From: SBAX01 sp964646605
GTDB lineage: Bacteria > Planctomycetota > Phycisphaerae > UBA1845
NCBI GenBank assembly: GCA_964646605.1
Contig: CAZYEX010000082.1
Coordinates: 1-64,000 of the forward strand
Direction of reading: 5' to 3'
DNA: 64,000 nucleotides
Position 1 is the stretch's first letter. Each line of letters starts with the position of its first letter. The translations under genes were made by a program, and so were the position numbers. Of the stretch, positions 41,083-50,156 are shown piece by piece. The notes beneath the pieces were generated by a model. The model saw nothing but the letters and a program-made list of their open reading frames with translations. It ran no database searches and was not told the origin of the DNA.

Positions 41083-42141
41083 TCAGTTCGCCGACTGAAG
41101 CTTCTTGCACAGTTGATAGTGTTCGAGCACGCGCTGCGAGATTTCTCGATCCGTCTCCGGCGCCGCGGCCACGGCGTCCTTTTGCAACGCGATGGCCCGA
41201 TCCAGATCGCCTATCTGGTAGAGCGCCTGGGCGTAGGTTTCGATCGTTCGCCGGTCGCGCTGCCCTGCGGCCTCGTACGCCGCCCGCCCGGCCTCGATCG
41301 CCAGGTCCGGCGTCCGCGTGGAAAGGTCGTCGTTTTCGCACAGCGTTCGGGCCACGCTCTGCATCGCCCGGGCGTTGCCTTTGTGCTTGCCGATGTGATC
41401 GCGGATGGTCTTGCGGAAAACGTCGCCCCTCTTGGGATCATCCACGTAGAGGGACGTCAGGACCTGCATGGCCGTTTCGTTGGCCGGGTCGATCCGCAGG
41501 ATGTCCACCACGCCTTCCCACACCGCCTCCCGCTGACCCAATTGAAACGCCATCTCCAAGGTCTGGAAGCGCTTGGCCACCTCCTGCTCGACGCTTGCCG
41601 CGGCCTTGGCGGCCGCCACGTCGTAGCTTCCCCCGATCACGTCGGGCAGCACCTTCTCCAACGCCGGATCCAGCGGACTCCCATGCCAAACCACTTTGCC
41701 GTCGCGCCCCACGAGGAAAGCATAGGGAATGCCCGCCACTTCGCTGGGCATGTAGGCCTGCGTGGTGGACCCACCGTCGTCCATGGCCACCGTGTAGGAC
41801 ATGTTCGCGCCCTGTTCCTTCACGAATTGCTTGATATCCGTCGGCGAATTACGCGGGTCCGGGTCGGTGACGCCCACGATCACCAGGTCTTTGTCGTGTT
41901 TCTTCTGGTATTGGGTGAGCAGCGGGACGCTCGCCTTGCACGGCGGGCACCAGGTCGCCCAAAACTCGATCATGTGAATCTTCTTGGCCGCGTCTTTCGC
42001 CAGGTTCACCGCGTCGCCGCGCACCCATTCCTTGATCTTCAACGGCGGCGCCGGGTCGCCGATATTCAACTCCGCCGCGGCCTGGAGACCGCCCAAGAGC
42101 GTTGCGAGACACGTTACAACCGCTGAACCACGTCGCATCAT
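41083..42141 (-). CDS. Exported TlpA-like thioredoxin with TPR-like C-terminus
   Basis: A 352-residue protein. The signal peptide covers residues 1-23. The thioredoxin fold has Cys65-Pro-Pro-Cys68 (FWATWCPPCKASVPLL) and the cis-Pro loop EVAGIPYAFLVGRDG. It belongs to the TlpA/ResA group that reduces disulfides outside the cytoplasm. Residues 200-350 form helical repeats like TPRs, probably for binding partners. ATGATG offers two adjacent starts. Confidence 0.88.
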   Translation of the reverse strand: MMRRGSAVVTCLATLLGGLQAAAELNIGDPAPPLKIKEWVRGDAVNLAKDAAKKIHMIEFWATWCPPCKASVPLLTQYQKKHDKDLVIVGVTDPDPRNSPTDIKQFVKEQGANMSYTVAMDDGGSTTQAYMPSEVAGIPYAFLVGRDGKVVWHGSPLDPALEKVLPDVIGGSYDVAAAKAAASVEQEVAKRFQTLEMAFQLGQREAVWEGVVDILRIDPANETAMQVLTSLYVDDPKRGDVFRKTIRDHIGKHKGNARAMQSVARTLCENDDLSTRTPDLAIEAGRAAYEAAGQRDRRTIETYAQALYQIGDLDRAIALQKDAVAAAPETDREISQRVLEHYQLCKKLQSAN

Positions 42142-42186
42142 CGAGACCCCATCCCGTTAGAGTACCTACCGCTACACCATCATGTG

Positions 42187-42209
42187 GCGTCACCCGTTGT
42201 GGGTGACGC
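42187..42209. repeat. Perfect 9-bp hairpin between two genes
   Basis: GCGTCACCC pairs with GGGTGACGC around a 5-base loop. No U-tract follows on either strand, so it is more likely a REP-type repeat than a terminator. The core resembles the inner palindrome of the 838-957 element. Confidence 0.45.
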
Positions 42210-42236
42210 GGAACATCAGATCCGTTTCCGGTGCCT

Positions 42237-43436
42237 CTAGCCCCGTACTCCCGCGAGCCCGCGTGCCCCGGTCGTCTTTCCGGCACCTATCCGCCGCAGA
42301 CGCCGACATCCTTCCTCCAAATCCGCCATTTTTTTGGCGAAGCAGAACCGCAGTTGGTTATCGCCGTCCGCGGGGTTTCGGTAGAACGCCGAACCCGGCA
42401 CGGTGGCCACGCCAACCTCGCTGAGGATCGACTCCGTCGCCGCGACGGCGCTTCCCCACCGCCCCGCCTCGAACGACGCCAGCATATAATAGCTGCCGTC
42501 GGGCACGAACGGTGTAAAGCCGATCTCTTGCAGCGTTTCCGCCAGCATCTCCCGCTTGGCAAGGTAATCGGCCTGCATCTCCGTATAGTACGCCTGCGGC
42601 AAGGCCATGCCCGACGAAACTCCATGTTGCAAAGGCGCGGGCGCGCAGATGTACAGCAGATCGTTCACCACCGACACGCGGTCCATGATCTCCGCCGGAC
42701 CCACCACGTATCCGATCCGCCAGCCCGTGATCGCGTACGTTTTCGAACCCCCGCTCATGGTCAGCGTGCGGTCGCGCGCTTCGGGAAAACGCCCCACGCT
42801 CACGTGCGGTTTGCCATAGGTGATGTACTCGTAGATTTCGTCCGTCGCGATCCACACATTGTGGCGTTTGGCAAGGGCCGCGATCGAACGAAGCTCCGAT
42901 TCCGTAAATACTTTTCCGCTCGGATTGGCCGGGGTGCAGATCAGGACCATCTTCGTCTTCGGCCCAAACGCCGCAGCCAGCTCCGCCTCGCTGAATTCCC
43001 ACGTCGGCGGGCGAAGATCGACAAACCGCACGCCGACGCCGAACAGCTTCATCATGTTGACGTGGTAACTGTAGAACGGGGAAAAGACGATGCACTCGTC
43101 GCCGGGGTTGAGCGTCGCCAGGGACACACAAGCGAATCCCCCCGCCGACCCCACCGTCACCACCACTTCCGTCTCGGGGTTGCACTCAATGCCGTTGAAG
43201 TCGCGCATCTTCGCGGCGATCGCGGTCCGCAGTTCGATGACCCCGCGTAGATTCGTATAACTCGCCCGATCCTCGTCGATCGCCCGCTTGGCCCCCTCCT
43301 TGACCGCCGAGGGCGCCGGTTGATCGCAGACTCCCTGCGAAAGGTTCACCCCGCCCGACGCGGCGCAAATGGCCGAGAATCGGCGTATGTCCGACTGCTT
43401 GATTGACCTCACTCGATCGGCGATCGGCCTGTCCAT
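42237..43436 (-). CDS. Class I/II pyridoxal-phosphate aminotransferase
   Basis: A 399-residue enzyme of the aspartate aminotransferase fold. The PLP lysine is in LTMSGGSKTYAITGWRIGY. VVVTVGSAGGFACV, CTPANPSGKVF and ATDEIYEYI are the cofactor and substrate loops. The start ATG at 43436 has AAGGAGG 8 bases upstream, better than the GTG two codons earlier. The amino donor and acceptor cannot be read from sequence. It lies 219 bases downstream of the asparagine synthetase on the same strand. Confidence 0.92.
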   Translation of the reverse strand: MDRPIADRVRSIKQSDIRRFSAICAASGGVNLSQGVCDQPAPSAVKEGAKRAIDEDRASYTNLRGVIELRTAIAAKMRDFNGIECNPETEVVVTVGSAGGFACVSLATLNPGDECIVFSPFYSYHVNMMKLFGVGVRFVDLRPPTWEFSEAELAAAFGPKTKMVLICTPANPSGKVFTESELRSIAALAKRHNVWIATDEIYEYITYGKPHVSVGRFPEARDRTLTMSGGSKTYAITGWRIGYVVGPAEIMDRVSVVNDLLYICAPAPLQHGVSSGMALPQAYYTEMQADYLAKREMLAETLQEIGFTPFVPDGSYYMLASFEAGRWGSAVAATESILSEVGVATVPGSAFYRNPADGDNQLRFCFAKKMADLEEGCRRLRRIGAGKTTGARGLAGVRG

Positions 43437-43655
43437 ACCCACATCCTCCTTCCGTCACACCGCCCCGTGCGGCCTGGAATCCATTCCAACTTGCATAACC
43501 CGGAGAGTATACGCGGTTGAGGCAAGAGGCACAAACCCGCCGCGGTTTCCCGCATGTGCGAACCTGTCTCGCCTGGCTTCTTTTTCCGACGCCGACCCCG
43601 CGCGGGTGCCATTGGCGGCTTGCCCGCCAGTGCCGACCCATGCACCGGTCCCGCC

Positions 43656-45557
43656 TTACCCGCTCCGCCGCCACCAGCAAAGCGAAAGAAGAGCCCATAG
43701 CAGGTCCGCGTGGTCGGTCCGACGGGTCAGATGCTCCTGGTACACGCGTTCGACGACGGGGTAGGAAAGCAAACCCAGCGAATCCACCACCGGGCGGGTC
43801 ACCACATCGTGGAACAGCGTCCGCAACGGCCCGCGGAGGTACTCACCGATGGGCACCTCGAAGCCTTGTTTGGAGCGGCCCAGAACCGCGTCGGGAAGGT
43901 GACCACGATAGGCGTCCGTAAGGATCCTCTTTCGCATTCCCCGCTCGATCTTGAACCAGCTCGGCATCGACAGGGCCAGCTCGACCACCTGAAAATCGAG
44001 AAACGGAACGCGCACCTCCAGCGAATGCATCATGCTCGCCAAGTCCACCTTTTGCAGCATGTCCGCGGGAAGCTGATGTTGCAGGTCGAACGCAAAGACG
44101 CGACTGAGCCCGTCGCGACCGTCCAGATGCCCCGTACTCTGCTTCGCAAACTCCAACGTCCGCAGGTCGCAAGTCAGCGGCAGCCTGCGATTCACGATCA
44201 GGTCCTCGACCTCCGGCGCTAGAATGCGCGACCAGGCCACGTGCCGCGACAACGGATCACCGCCCGCGACGCGCAGCAGCTTGCGGAACTGTCGCACCCG
44301 ATTCCCCAACCCCGACGACCGCGACGAGGCCAGCGCGCTCAAGAGCGGTTCTACGAAAGCCCGTCGCAGGACTCGCGGCACCCGGTAATAGGATTCGATG
44401 GCCTCATGGCCGAGGTATCGCCAGTATCCTCCAAACAGTTCGTCGCCGCCGTCCCCGCTGAGCGCCACCGTGACCGACTGCCGCGCGAACCGCGAGACCA
44501 ACGCCGTGGGGAGAATCGAGCTGTCCCCCACCGGCTCGCCGAGATGATCGAGCACCCTCGGTATCGCATCGAGCACGTCACCCTCGGTCACCACCAGTTC
44601 GTGATGCTCCGTGCCGAACCGCTCCGCCACCAGCCGCGCGTAGCGCGTCTCGTCGTAGTTTCGTTGCCCCTCGTATCCCACGCTGAACGTCTGAACCGGC
44701 CGTCCGATCGCCTCCGCCAGGTGCGACACGACGATCGACGAGTCCAACCCCCCGGAAAGAAACGCCCCAATGGGCACGTCGGAAACGCGGCGGCGAACCA
44801 CGGCGTCGCCCAGCGCCCGGCGCACGCGGCTGCACGCCTCGCCGTAGTCCATCGTAGTCGGGTCAGGAAACCGCGGTTTGGGGGTGTAGTAACGAACCGG
44901 CGCCTCGACCCCGGCCTCATGAAACCCGAGGTAATGACCGGGAGAGAGACGTCGAGCGCGGGAATAAATCGTCGCCGGGTGGGCGATGTAGCCGAATTGC
45001 AGATGTTGCACGAGAGCGTCCGCGTCGACGCTTCGATCCCACCCGCCGAGCAACGTAAGGGCCCGCAGCTCGCTGGCGAACTGCAGGGAATCCGCATCCG
45101 CCACGTAGAAAAGCGGCTTGACCCCGAACCGATCGCGGCTCAGAAATCCCGAGCGCGTCTGCGAATCATAGAACCCCAGCGCCCACATCCCGTTGAAGCG
45201 CGCAAACGCCTCCACGCCCCAGCGAGCGCAGGCGTACAGGACGACTTCCGTGTCCCCGTCGGTGACGAAAACATCGCCCGCGGATTCCAGCTCCGCCCGC
45301 AGCTCCCGGAAGTTGTAGATTTCCCCGTTGTAAACGAGATGAAACCGCCCGTCGCCGCCGTGCAGCGGTTGATCCGCGTTGGCCGAGGGGTCCAGAACTC
45401 TCAGCCGCGTGGCGCCCAGTCCGGCCCGGCCCGCGCTATCTGTCCACACCCCGACATGGTCAGGCCCGCGATGTCGAAGCGCGGCACAAGCTCGATCCAG
45501 CGGCTCCCGCTCGACCGGCGCTCCCCCGAAACGGATGATTCCACAAATCCCACACAC
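43656..45557 (-). CDS. asnB: Asparagine synthetase, glutamine-hydrolysing
   Basis: A 633-residue two-domain enzyme. The N-terminal glutaminase starts MCGICGII, so Cys2 becomes the nucleophile after Met removal, with RHRGPDHVG and YNGEIYNFRELR as expected. The C-terminal synthetase has the ATP pyrophosphatase loop FLSGGLDSSIVV and the SGDGGDELFGGYWRY motif. It makes asparagine from aspartate, ATP and glutamine. AsnB paralogues of this length often serve surface polysaccharide or peptide modification in Planctomycetota. The neighbours here do not decide this. Confidence 0.94.
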   Translation of the reverse strand: MCGICGIIRFGGAPVEREPLDRACAALRHRGPDHVGVWTDSAGRAGLGATRLRVLDPSANADQPLHGGDGRFHLVYNGEIYNFRELRAELESAGDVFVTDGDTEVVLYACARWGVEAFARFNGMWALGFYDSQTRSGFLSRDRFGVKPLFYVADADSLQFASELRALTLLGGWDRSVDADALVQHLQFGYIAHPATIYSRARRLSPGHYLGFHEAGVEAPVRYYTPKPRFPDPTTMDYGEACSRVRRALGDAVVRRRVSDVPIGAFLSGGLDSSIVVSHLAEAIGRPVQTFSVGYEGQRNYDETRYARLVAERFGTEHHELVVTEGDVLDAIPRVLDHLGEPVGDSSILPTALVSRFARQSVTVALSGDGGDELFGGYWRYLGHEAIESYYRVPRVLRRAFVEPLLSALASSRSSGLGNRVRQFRKLLRVAGGDPLSRHVAWSRILAPEVEDLIVNRRLPLTCDLRTLEFAKQSTGHLDGRDGLSRVFAFDLQHQLPADMLQKVDLASMMHSLEVRVPFLDFQVVELALSMPSWFKIERGMRKRILTDAYRGHLPDAVLGRSKQGFEVPIGEYLRGPLRTLFHDVVTRPVVDSLGLLSYPVVERVYQEHLTRRTDHADLLWALLSLCWWRRSG

Positions 45558-45739
45558 CCAAACGGAGTACGTTACAACGCCGGCCTCCGTTCAGGTAGCC
45601 TCGGGGCGCGTCCCCCTCGCTCGAAACCCCGATCCCAATGGGGCGGCGGCCCCTCCGAGGACGCGGTGTCGGTCGCGCGAACGGTCGCCGAGGTCCGTTC
45701 GAACCGTGCCGACCGCGACGGGACACCATCCGTCGCCCT

Positions 45740-48676
45740 TCATTGCGAAACCGGGCTTCCCAGGTACTCCGCAACGTCCGCCAGTTCGAACGATCGAATT
45801 CCTACGACCACCCGCCAGAAGAGTCCGACCGGGCGCGGCGGCGGTTCGATCAACGTACGCGCCGCGGGGTTCTCCACCGGGTTAGAACGCTGCGAGCTGG
45901 TTGTCGGCACGATTTCGGCCGTCCCCGCCTGAGGCTCGTCGAGGCCGTCCCTATCGCCGGGCGCGGGCGAGGCATCGGACGGCGCGGAAACAGCTTCGAC
46001 GTCCGGGTCGTCTGTGTCGTCGTCGCAGTCCGACGGGCACGGACCCAACGAGTCACCATGCTCCAAGTGCGAAGCGACGGCGGGATCGCCGACGACGATC
46101 GTGTGGGCGTGATCTCCACCTCCGGGTGGGACGTGACACAGGACCGTCTTGCCCTCCGCAACCGGATCGCCGCAGCCCCTGCACTCGTCGTCCTCCTCAT
46201 CGCACACCTGTCCCTTCTCGCACGGAGGGTCACCAGGTAGGCACTGACCGTCCTCATCGCACGTTTCCTCACCGTTGCAAAACTCGCCGTCATCGCAATC
46301 CTGGTCGCGGCGGCACTCCTCGACCACCGGGCAATCCACCTCGCCGATCGTCCGGAAAACTTTGGCGTGTTGAACCACGACTTGGCCGGGAGGCGTCTCG
46401 AAGAACTCCACACCCGCGATCGTGTACGACACGCGCTGGTCCACCCTCGGCTCGCCAAGCAGATTCCACTCGAAGGCCAAAAAGTCCCCTGCCAGAAGGT
46501 CGGCGGGCAGACACAACCCGTGGGCGGTATCGTTGTCGGCATTGTTAAGCGGCAGATCGACGACGATCAGCGTTCCCGCCGGATCTGGCGCCGGCGGATC
46601 GTCGAGCTTGATGAACCGCGGATCGCCGTAGGCATGGATGCCCATGCCGTGACGGGCGCGGAAGGCGTCGAGACGCACGACAAAGCAATCTTCGACCGGA
46701 CCTTCGCGCCAGAAAACCATCCGCATGGTGACCAGGTTCCCGCGGCCCGCCGTCGCGGCGCGGGAATAGGTGTGCGGAACGAGTACGCGGTAGGCGACGA
46801 CGTTGGTCGGTCCCAAGGCCGGCTCTTCAATGGGGTCGGGCCGCGGTCCGTCGCCGGTGGGGATCGACCGATACGCCCCTTGGCCGATGGTGAAAAAGTC
46901 GTCGATGAACACGTCGAACAACACGGCGCCACCGCCGTCTCCGCCCGCCCCGCGGCAATCCAGGGCGTTGAAGAAGCCGTCATCGTTCACGTCCTCGTTG
47001 GGTTCGCCGACACCGTTGCCGTTGAGGTCCCAGCAGCTTAGACCGCCCTCGCCCCGCGCCCCTTGACAGTCAAGAACCGTGACGTGCCCGTCGTCGTTGA
47101 CGTCCTCGTCGGGATCGGCGACGCCGTTGGCGTTGAGGTCCCAGCAGTGCAACCCGTCGAGCCCGTCTTCACCATCGACGCCGTCCGTCCCGTCGGCGCC
47201 GTCCCGACCGTCGCCGCCGTTGAGGCCATTGGTCCCGTCCTGCCCGTCGGTTCCGTCGGTTCCGTCGGTGCCGTCGGCGCCATCGACTCCGTCCGCGCCG
47301 CGGCAGTCGAGTGACGTGAAGAAACCGTCGAGGTTCACGTCTTCCTCCGGCTGGCCGATGCCGTCGGCATTCAAATCCCAGCAGCTTATTCCCGGTGCCC
47401 CATCCCGTCCGTCGGCGCCGTTCTGTCCGTTTGTCCCGTCCTGACCGTCTACTCCATCGCGTCCGTCGGCGCCGTCCGTTCCGTCGCGGCCGTCCGCACC
47501 GTCGGCCCCGCGGCAATCCAGCACGGAAACGACTTCGTCGTGATTGACGTCCTCGTCAGCATCGGGCAATCCGTTGGCATTGAGGTCCCAACAGTGCAGA
47601 CCATGGACCCCGTCGCCGCCATTCTGGCCGTCCGTCCCGTCAGCGCCGCGACAGTCCAACGCAGTGAAGAACCCGTCGTCGTTGGCGTCCTCGTCGGGCT
47701 GCCCGATGCCGTCTCCGTTGGTGTCCCAACAACGGATTCCGTCCACTCCGTCCCGCCCGTCGGTTCCGATTTGACCGTCGGCACCGTTGACGCCATCGGT
47801 TCCGTCCTGACCGTCGGCACCGTTGACGCCGTCGGTTCCGTCCTGCCCGTCCGCGCCGTTGACGCCGTTCGCGCCGTCGGCCCCCCGGCAATCGAGGGCG
47901 GTGAACATTCCGTCGGCGTTGAGGTCCTCGGCGGGATCAGCTGACCCGTTTCCGTTGCCGTCCCAGCACTGCAGACCGTTCGCCCCGGCGGCTCCATTGG
48001 CTCCGTTCTGGCCGTTGATTCCGTTGGCCCCGCCGGATCCGCTTTGTCCGTTCACGCCGCGGCAGTCCAGGGCATCGAACCGACCATCGCCGTTCATGTC
48101 TTCCGCCGCGCCGTGCCGTCCGTCGCCGTCCACGTCCCAACACGAGGTTCCCTCCTCCCCAGGGGGACCCGCAACGCCGGCCGTGCCGCTCGCCCCATCG
48201 AGTCCGCGGCAATCCAGGGCATCGAAGAATCCGTCGCCGTTGACGTCCTCGCCGCGATCCGCGAGTCCATTGCCGTTGGAATCCCAACATGCCATCCCAT
48301 TGGCACCCTCCGCGCCGACGCAATCCCGGGCGTCGAACGATCCGTCGCCGTTGACGTCCTCGTCCGGATCGGCGACACCGTCACCGCTTGTGTCCCAACA
48401 ACTGCGTCCTTCAGGCCCGGGGAGGGGTTCGCCCGCCGGAGGCTCGCCGCCGTCGGCGCCGGGCCCGCCGCCCAGCTGACCATTGCTCAGCAAGGCGATG
48501 GCCAACGTACCGAAGTTGAAGAGCAGGTCGCGCTGGTAATCCTCCATCCCCAGAAAGTCGTTCCCACCGCACCCCGAAAGGGCGAGCGGCGGTCCCGCGA
48601 CAAGCCCGGCGATGAGCAGTAGGCCCGCCAGCGTGTTCCTCGCGGACATCCGGCGCGTGGTTTGGCGTTCGGTCAT
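45740..48676 (-). CDS. Lipoprotein with alternating calcium-loop and collagen-like repeats
   Basis: A 978-residue protein from ATG at 48676, with GAAAGGAG upstream. The signal ends at a lipobox, LALSGC. Residues 80-630 hold nine units, each starting with CWD and ending LDC, of the form CWDxNGDGxxxxxEDVNxDGxFxALDC. These resemble paired EF-hand/dockerin-type Ca loops closed by a Cys-Cys bond. Between them are collagen-like G-x-x runs rich in GADGxDGTDG, up to about 45 residues long. The C-terminal third is a beta domain (DVFIDDFFTIGQGAYRSIP onward). Then comes a Cys-rich segment (CPVVEECRRDQDCDDGEFCNGEETC), and the protein ends in a Pro/Arg tail. Likely a long surface fibre stiffened by calcium. 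Confidence 0.88.
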   Translation of the reverse strand: MTERQTTRRMSARNTLAGLLLIAGLVAGPPLALSGCGGNDFLGMEDYQRDLLFNFGTLAIALLSNGQLGGGPGADGGEPPAGEPLPGPEGRSCWDTSGDGVADPDEDVNGDGSFDARDCVGAEGANGMACWDSNGNGLADRGEDVNGDGFFDALDCRGLDGASGTAGVAGPPGEEGTSCWDVDGDGRHGAAEDMNGDGRFDALDCRGVNGQSGSGGANGINGQNGANGAAGANGLQCWDGNGNGSADPAEDLNADGMFTALDCRGADGANGVNGADGQDGTDGVNGADGQDGTDGVNGADGQIGTDGRDGVDGIRCWDTNGDGIGQPDEDANDDGFFTALDCRGADGTDGQNGGDGVHGLHCWDLNANGLPDADEDVNHDEVVSVLDCRGADGADGRDGTDGADGRDGVDGQDGTNGQNGADGRDGAPGISCWDLNADGIGQPEEDVNLDGFFTSLDCRGADGVDGADGTDGTDGTDGQDGTNGLNGGDGRDGADGTDGVDGEDGLDGLHCWDLNANGVADPDEDVNDDGHVTVLDCQGARGEGGLSCWDLNGNGVGEPNEDVNDDGFFNALDCRGAGGDGGGAVLFDVFIDDFFTIGQGAYRSIPTGDGPRPDPIEEPALGPTNVVAYRVLVPHTYSRAATAGRGNLVTMRMVFWREGPVEDCFVVRLDAFRARHGMGIHAYGDPRFIKLDDPPAPDPAGTLIVVDLPLNNADNDTAHGLCLPADLLAGDFLAFEWNLLGEPRVDQRVSYTIAGVEFFETPPGQVVVQHAKVFRTIGEVDCPVVEECRRDQDCDDGEFCNGEETCDEDGQCLPGDPPCEKGQVCDEEDDECRGCGDPVAEGKTVLCHVPPGGGDHAHTIVVGDPAVASHLEHGDSLGPCPSDCDDDTDDPDVEAVSAPSDASPAPGDRDGLDEPQAGTAEIVPTTSSQRSNPVENPAARTLIEPPPRPVGLFWRVVVGIRSFELADVAEYLGSPVSQ
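46990..48440. repeat. DNA tandem repeats inside the collagen-like lipoprotein gene
   Basis: Degenerate nine-base repeats such as gtcggcgcc/ccgtccgtt encode Gly-x-x triplets, broken by nine copies of an 80-90 base Ca-loop unit. Such repeats allow length change by slippage. They are not CRISPR because spacing and unit length vary and the frame is kept. Confidence 0.7.
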
Positions 48677-49024
48677 GGCATGCACTCCTTTCGTACAATG
48701 GGCCGCGGCCAACGTCCCCGGTCGCAGCCGAAAAGAACAACGACGCTCTCACCTCCGCTGCAGCTCCCCTCGGCAGTCGCGGAGGTCCGGTGGGAAAGGG
48801 CTCACATCGAGCCGACGTGATGGATGGATCCTCGCCGGAGAAATGAATCAGGATGATCGTATCGAATCTTGTCCGGCAAGGCGCTGCCCCTGCCCCTCCC
48901 GCCGTCATCGTACCATCCCCCAGGGTCGTGGAACAAGTCCCGCCCCGCGGGCCTCTGCAAGTGGGGCGTGCCCGCGACGATTGCGGCATTCGACATTCGA
49001 GGTTCCCTCCCCTAGCGTTTCCGT

Positions 49025-49408
49025 ATGTCCGTCGTCGGTCACGGTCTGGACCTCGTGGAATGTGCCCGGATCGCGATGATCCTCGAACGCCACGAACATC
49101 GCTTTCTCGATCGAATTCTGACGCCTGCCGAACAACAGCGCGCCCGTGAGTACAAAGACCCGATCCCCTTCATCGCCGGGCGCTTCGCCGCCAAGGAGGC
49201 CATCCTAAAAATGATCGGAACCGGTTGGCGCGGACAGATCGCCTGGACGGATATGGAAGTTCTCCCTGACGCGATGGGTCAGCCGATCGTGGCCCTACGC
49301 GGCGAAACCGCCCGCCGCGCCGATCAACTCGGCATCCGCCGGGTCGTCCTCTCCATCACCCACACCGCCCAACACGCCGCCGCTTCGGCCATCGGTGTGG
49401 GCGACTGA
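49025..49408 (+). CDS. acpS: Holo-[acyl-carrier-protein] synthase
   Basis: A 127-residue phosphopantetheinyl transferase that activates acyl carrier protein. The conserved GHGLDLVECARI (metal-binding Asp8) and RFAAKEAILKMIG motifs are present, with the C-terminal SITHTAQHAAASAI strand. ATG at 49025 lies only 5 bases after a GTTTCC run and no clear ribosome binding site is seen. A tRNA gene follows 67 bases downstream on the same strand. Confidence 0.95.
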   Translation: MSVVGHGLDLVECARIAMILERHEHRFLDRILTPAEQQRAREYKDPIPFIAGRFAAKEAILKMIGTGWRGQIAWTDMEVLPDAMGQPIVALRGETARRADQLGIRRVVLSITHTAQHAAASAIGVGD

Positions 49409-49475
49409 TCCGCCACGGCCGGCGAAATCCGCCCGTTGCAACCTCCCCCGATTTCGTCGATAATGGCCGCTTACC

Positions 49476-49548
49476 GGGGCCATGGCGCAGTTGGGAGCGC
49501 GTCTGCATGGCATGCAGAAGGTCGCGAGTTCGAGTCTCGCTGGCTCCA
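49476..49548 (+). tRNA. tRNA-Ala(GGC)
   Basis: A 73-base cloverleaf without encoded CCA. The acceptor stem GGGGCCA pairs with TGGCTCC (one G-U pair) and the discriminator base is A. The D arm contains GCGCAGTTGGGAGCGC. The anticodon stem TCTGC/GCAGA closes the loop ATGGCAT with anticodon GGC at 49509-49511. The T arm contains GCGAG-TTCGAGT-CTCGC. GGC reads the GCC and GCU alanine codons. Confidence 0.93.
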
Positions 49549-49632
49549 GTCACAAACGAAGTCGCGATCGCAGCGGCCGTCGCCGCTCAAGAACCTAAGA
49601 TCCTGCCCGGCGAACGAATCAAGGAAGACGTG

Positions 49633-50148
49633 TCACCCGCCGCCGCGTTTCCGCCCGCGGGTGAGCGGTTCGAACGAGTCGCCGGTTTCTCGCGTCAGCG
49701 GGGAATCGCACTTGGAACAAACCGGATCCGTCTCCATCGGGACCCACTCCCCGCCGTGTACGCGAAGGTGCGACACGCGCGACCGTCCGGATTCGTCGGC
49801 CTCGAAACGCACCGCGACTTCGATCGGACCGTGGGTCTTGCACTCATACGCGGTCACCGCGTACGCCGGCCGAGCGCACATGGCGCAAGGCCGATCGCTC
49901 GTCTGACCCCGCGCCGAGAAGGTGTGCCCAGCCTCGCACCTCCAACTCAACTCCACGTCCGAGATCGACCGCCGATACACCGCCACCGCCGGCTCGGGAC
50001 GCCACCAGCGCCACGCCGCAAACGCCACCGTCGCCGCCGCCAACGCCAGCATCAAGCTCAACGTCGCGTTGCGCGAAAGCGTCCGCCGCTCGACGATCCG
50101 CACCGTGGGACGACGCGGCGCCGAGGGACGGTCCGAGTTCGCTTCCAA
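49633..50148 (-). CDS. Membrane-anchored zinc-ribbon protein downstream of a pseudopilin
   Basis: About 171 residues from TTG at 50148, with GTG at 50103 as alternative. One transmembrane helix is visible (NATLSLMLALAAATVAFAAW). After it come paired cysteines: SWRC, PCAMC, YEC and DPVCSKC, suggesting one or two zinc ribbons outside or inside the membrane. It begins 9 bases after the pseudopilin stop and is probably co-translated with it. Function unknown. A longer frame reaching 50421 overlaps the pilin gene and is not supported. Confidence 0.6.
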   Translation of the reverse strand: MEANSDRPSAPRRPTVRIVERRTLSRNATLSLMLALAAATVAFAAWRWWRPEPAVAVYRRSISDVELSWRCEAGHTFSARGQTSDRPCAMCARPAYAVTAYECKTHGPIEVAVRFEADESGRSRVSHLRVHGGEWVPMETDPVCSKCDSPLTRETGDSFEPLTRGRKRGGG

Positions 50149-50156
50149 CGTGGGTG

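Noticed and set aside
46990..48440. Regular DNA repeats that could suggest a CRISPR array
   Set aside because: Unit length varies, the reading frame is kept throughout, and the repeats encode Gly-x-x triplets and calcium loops.
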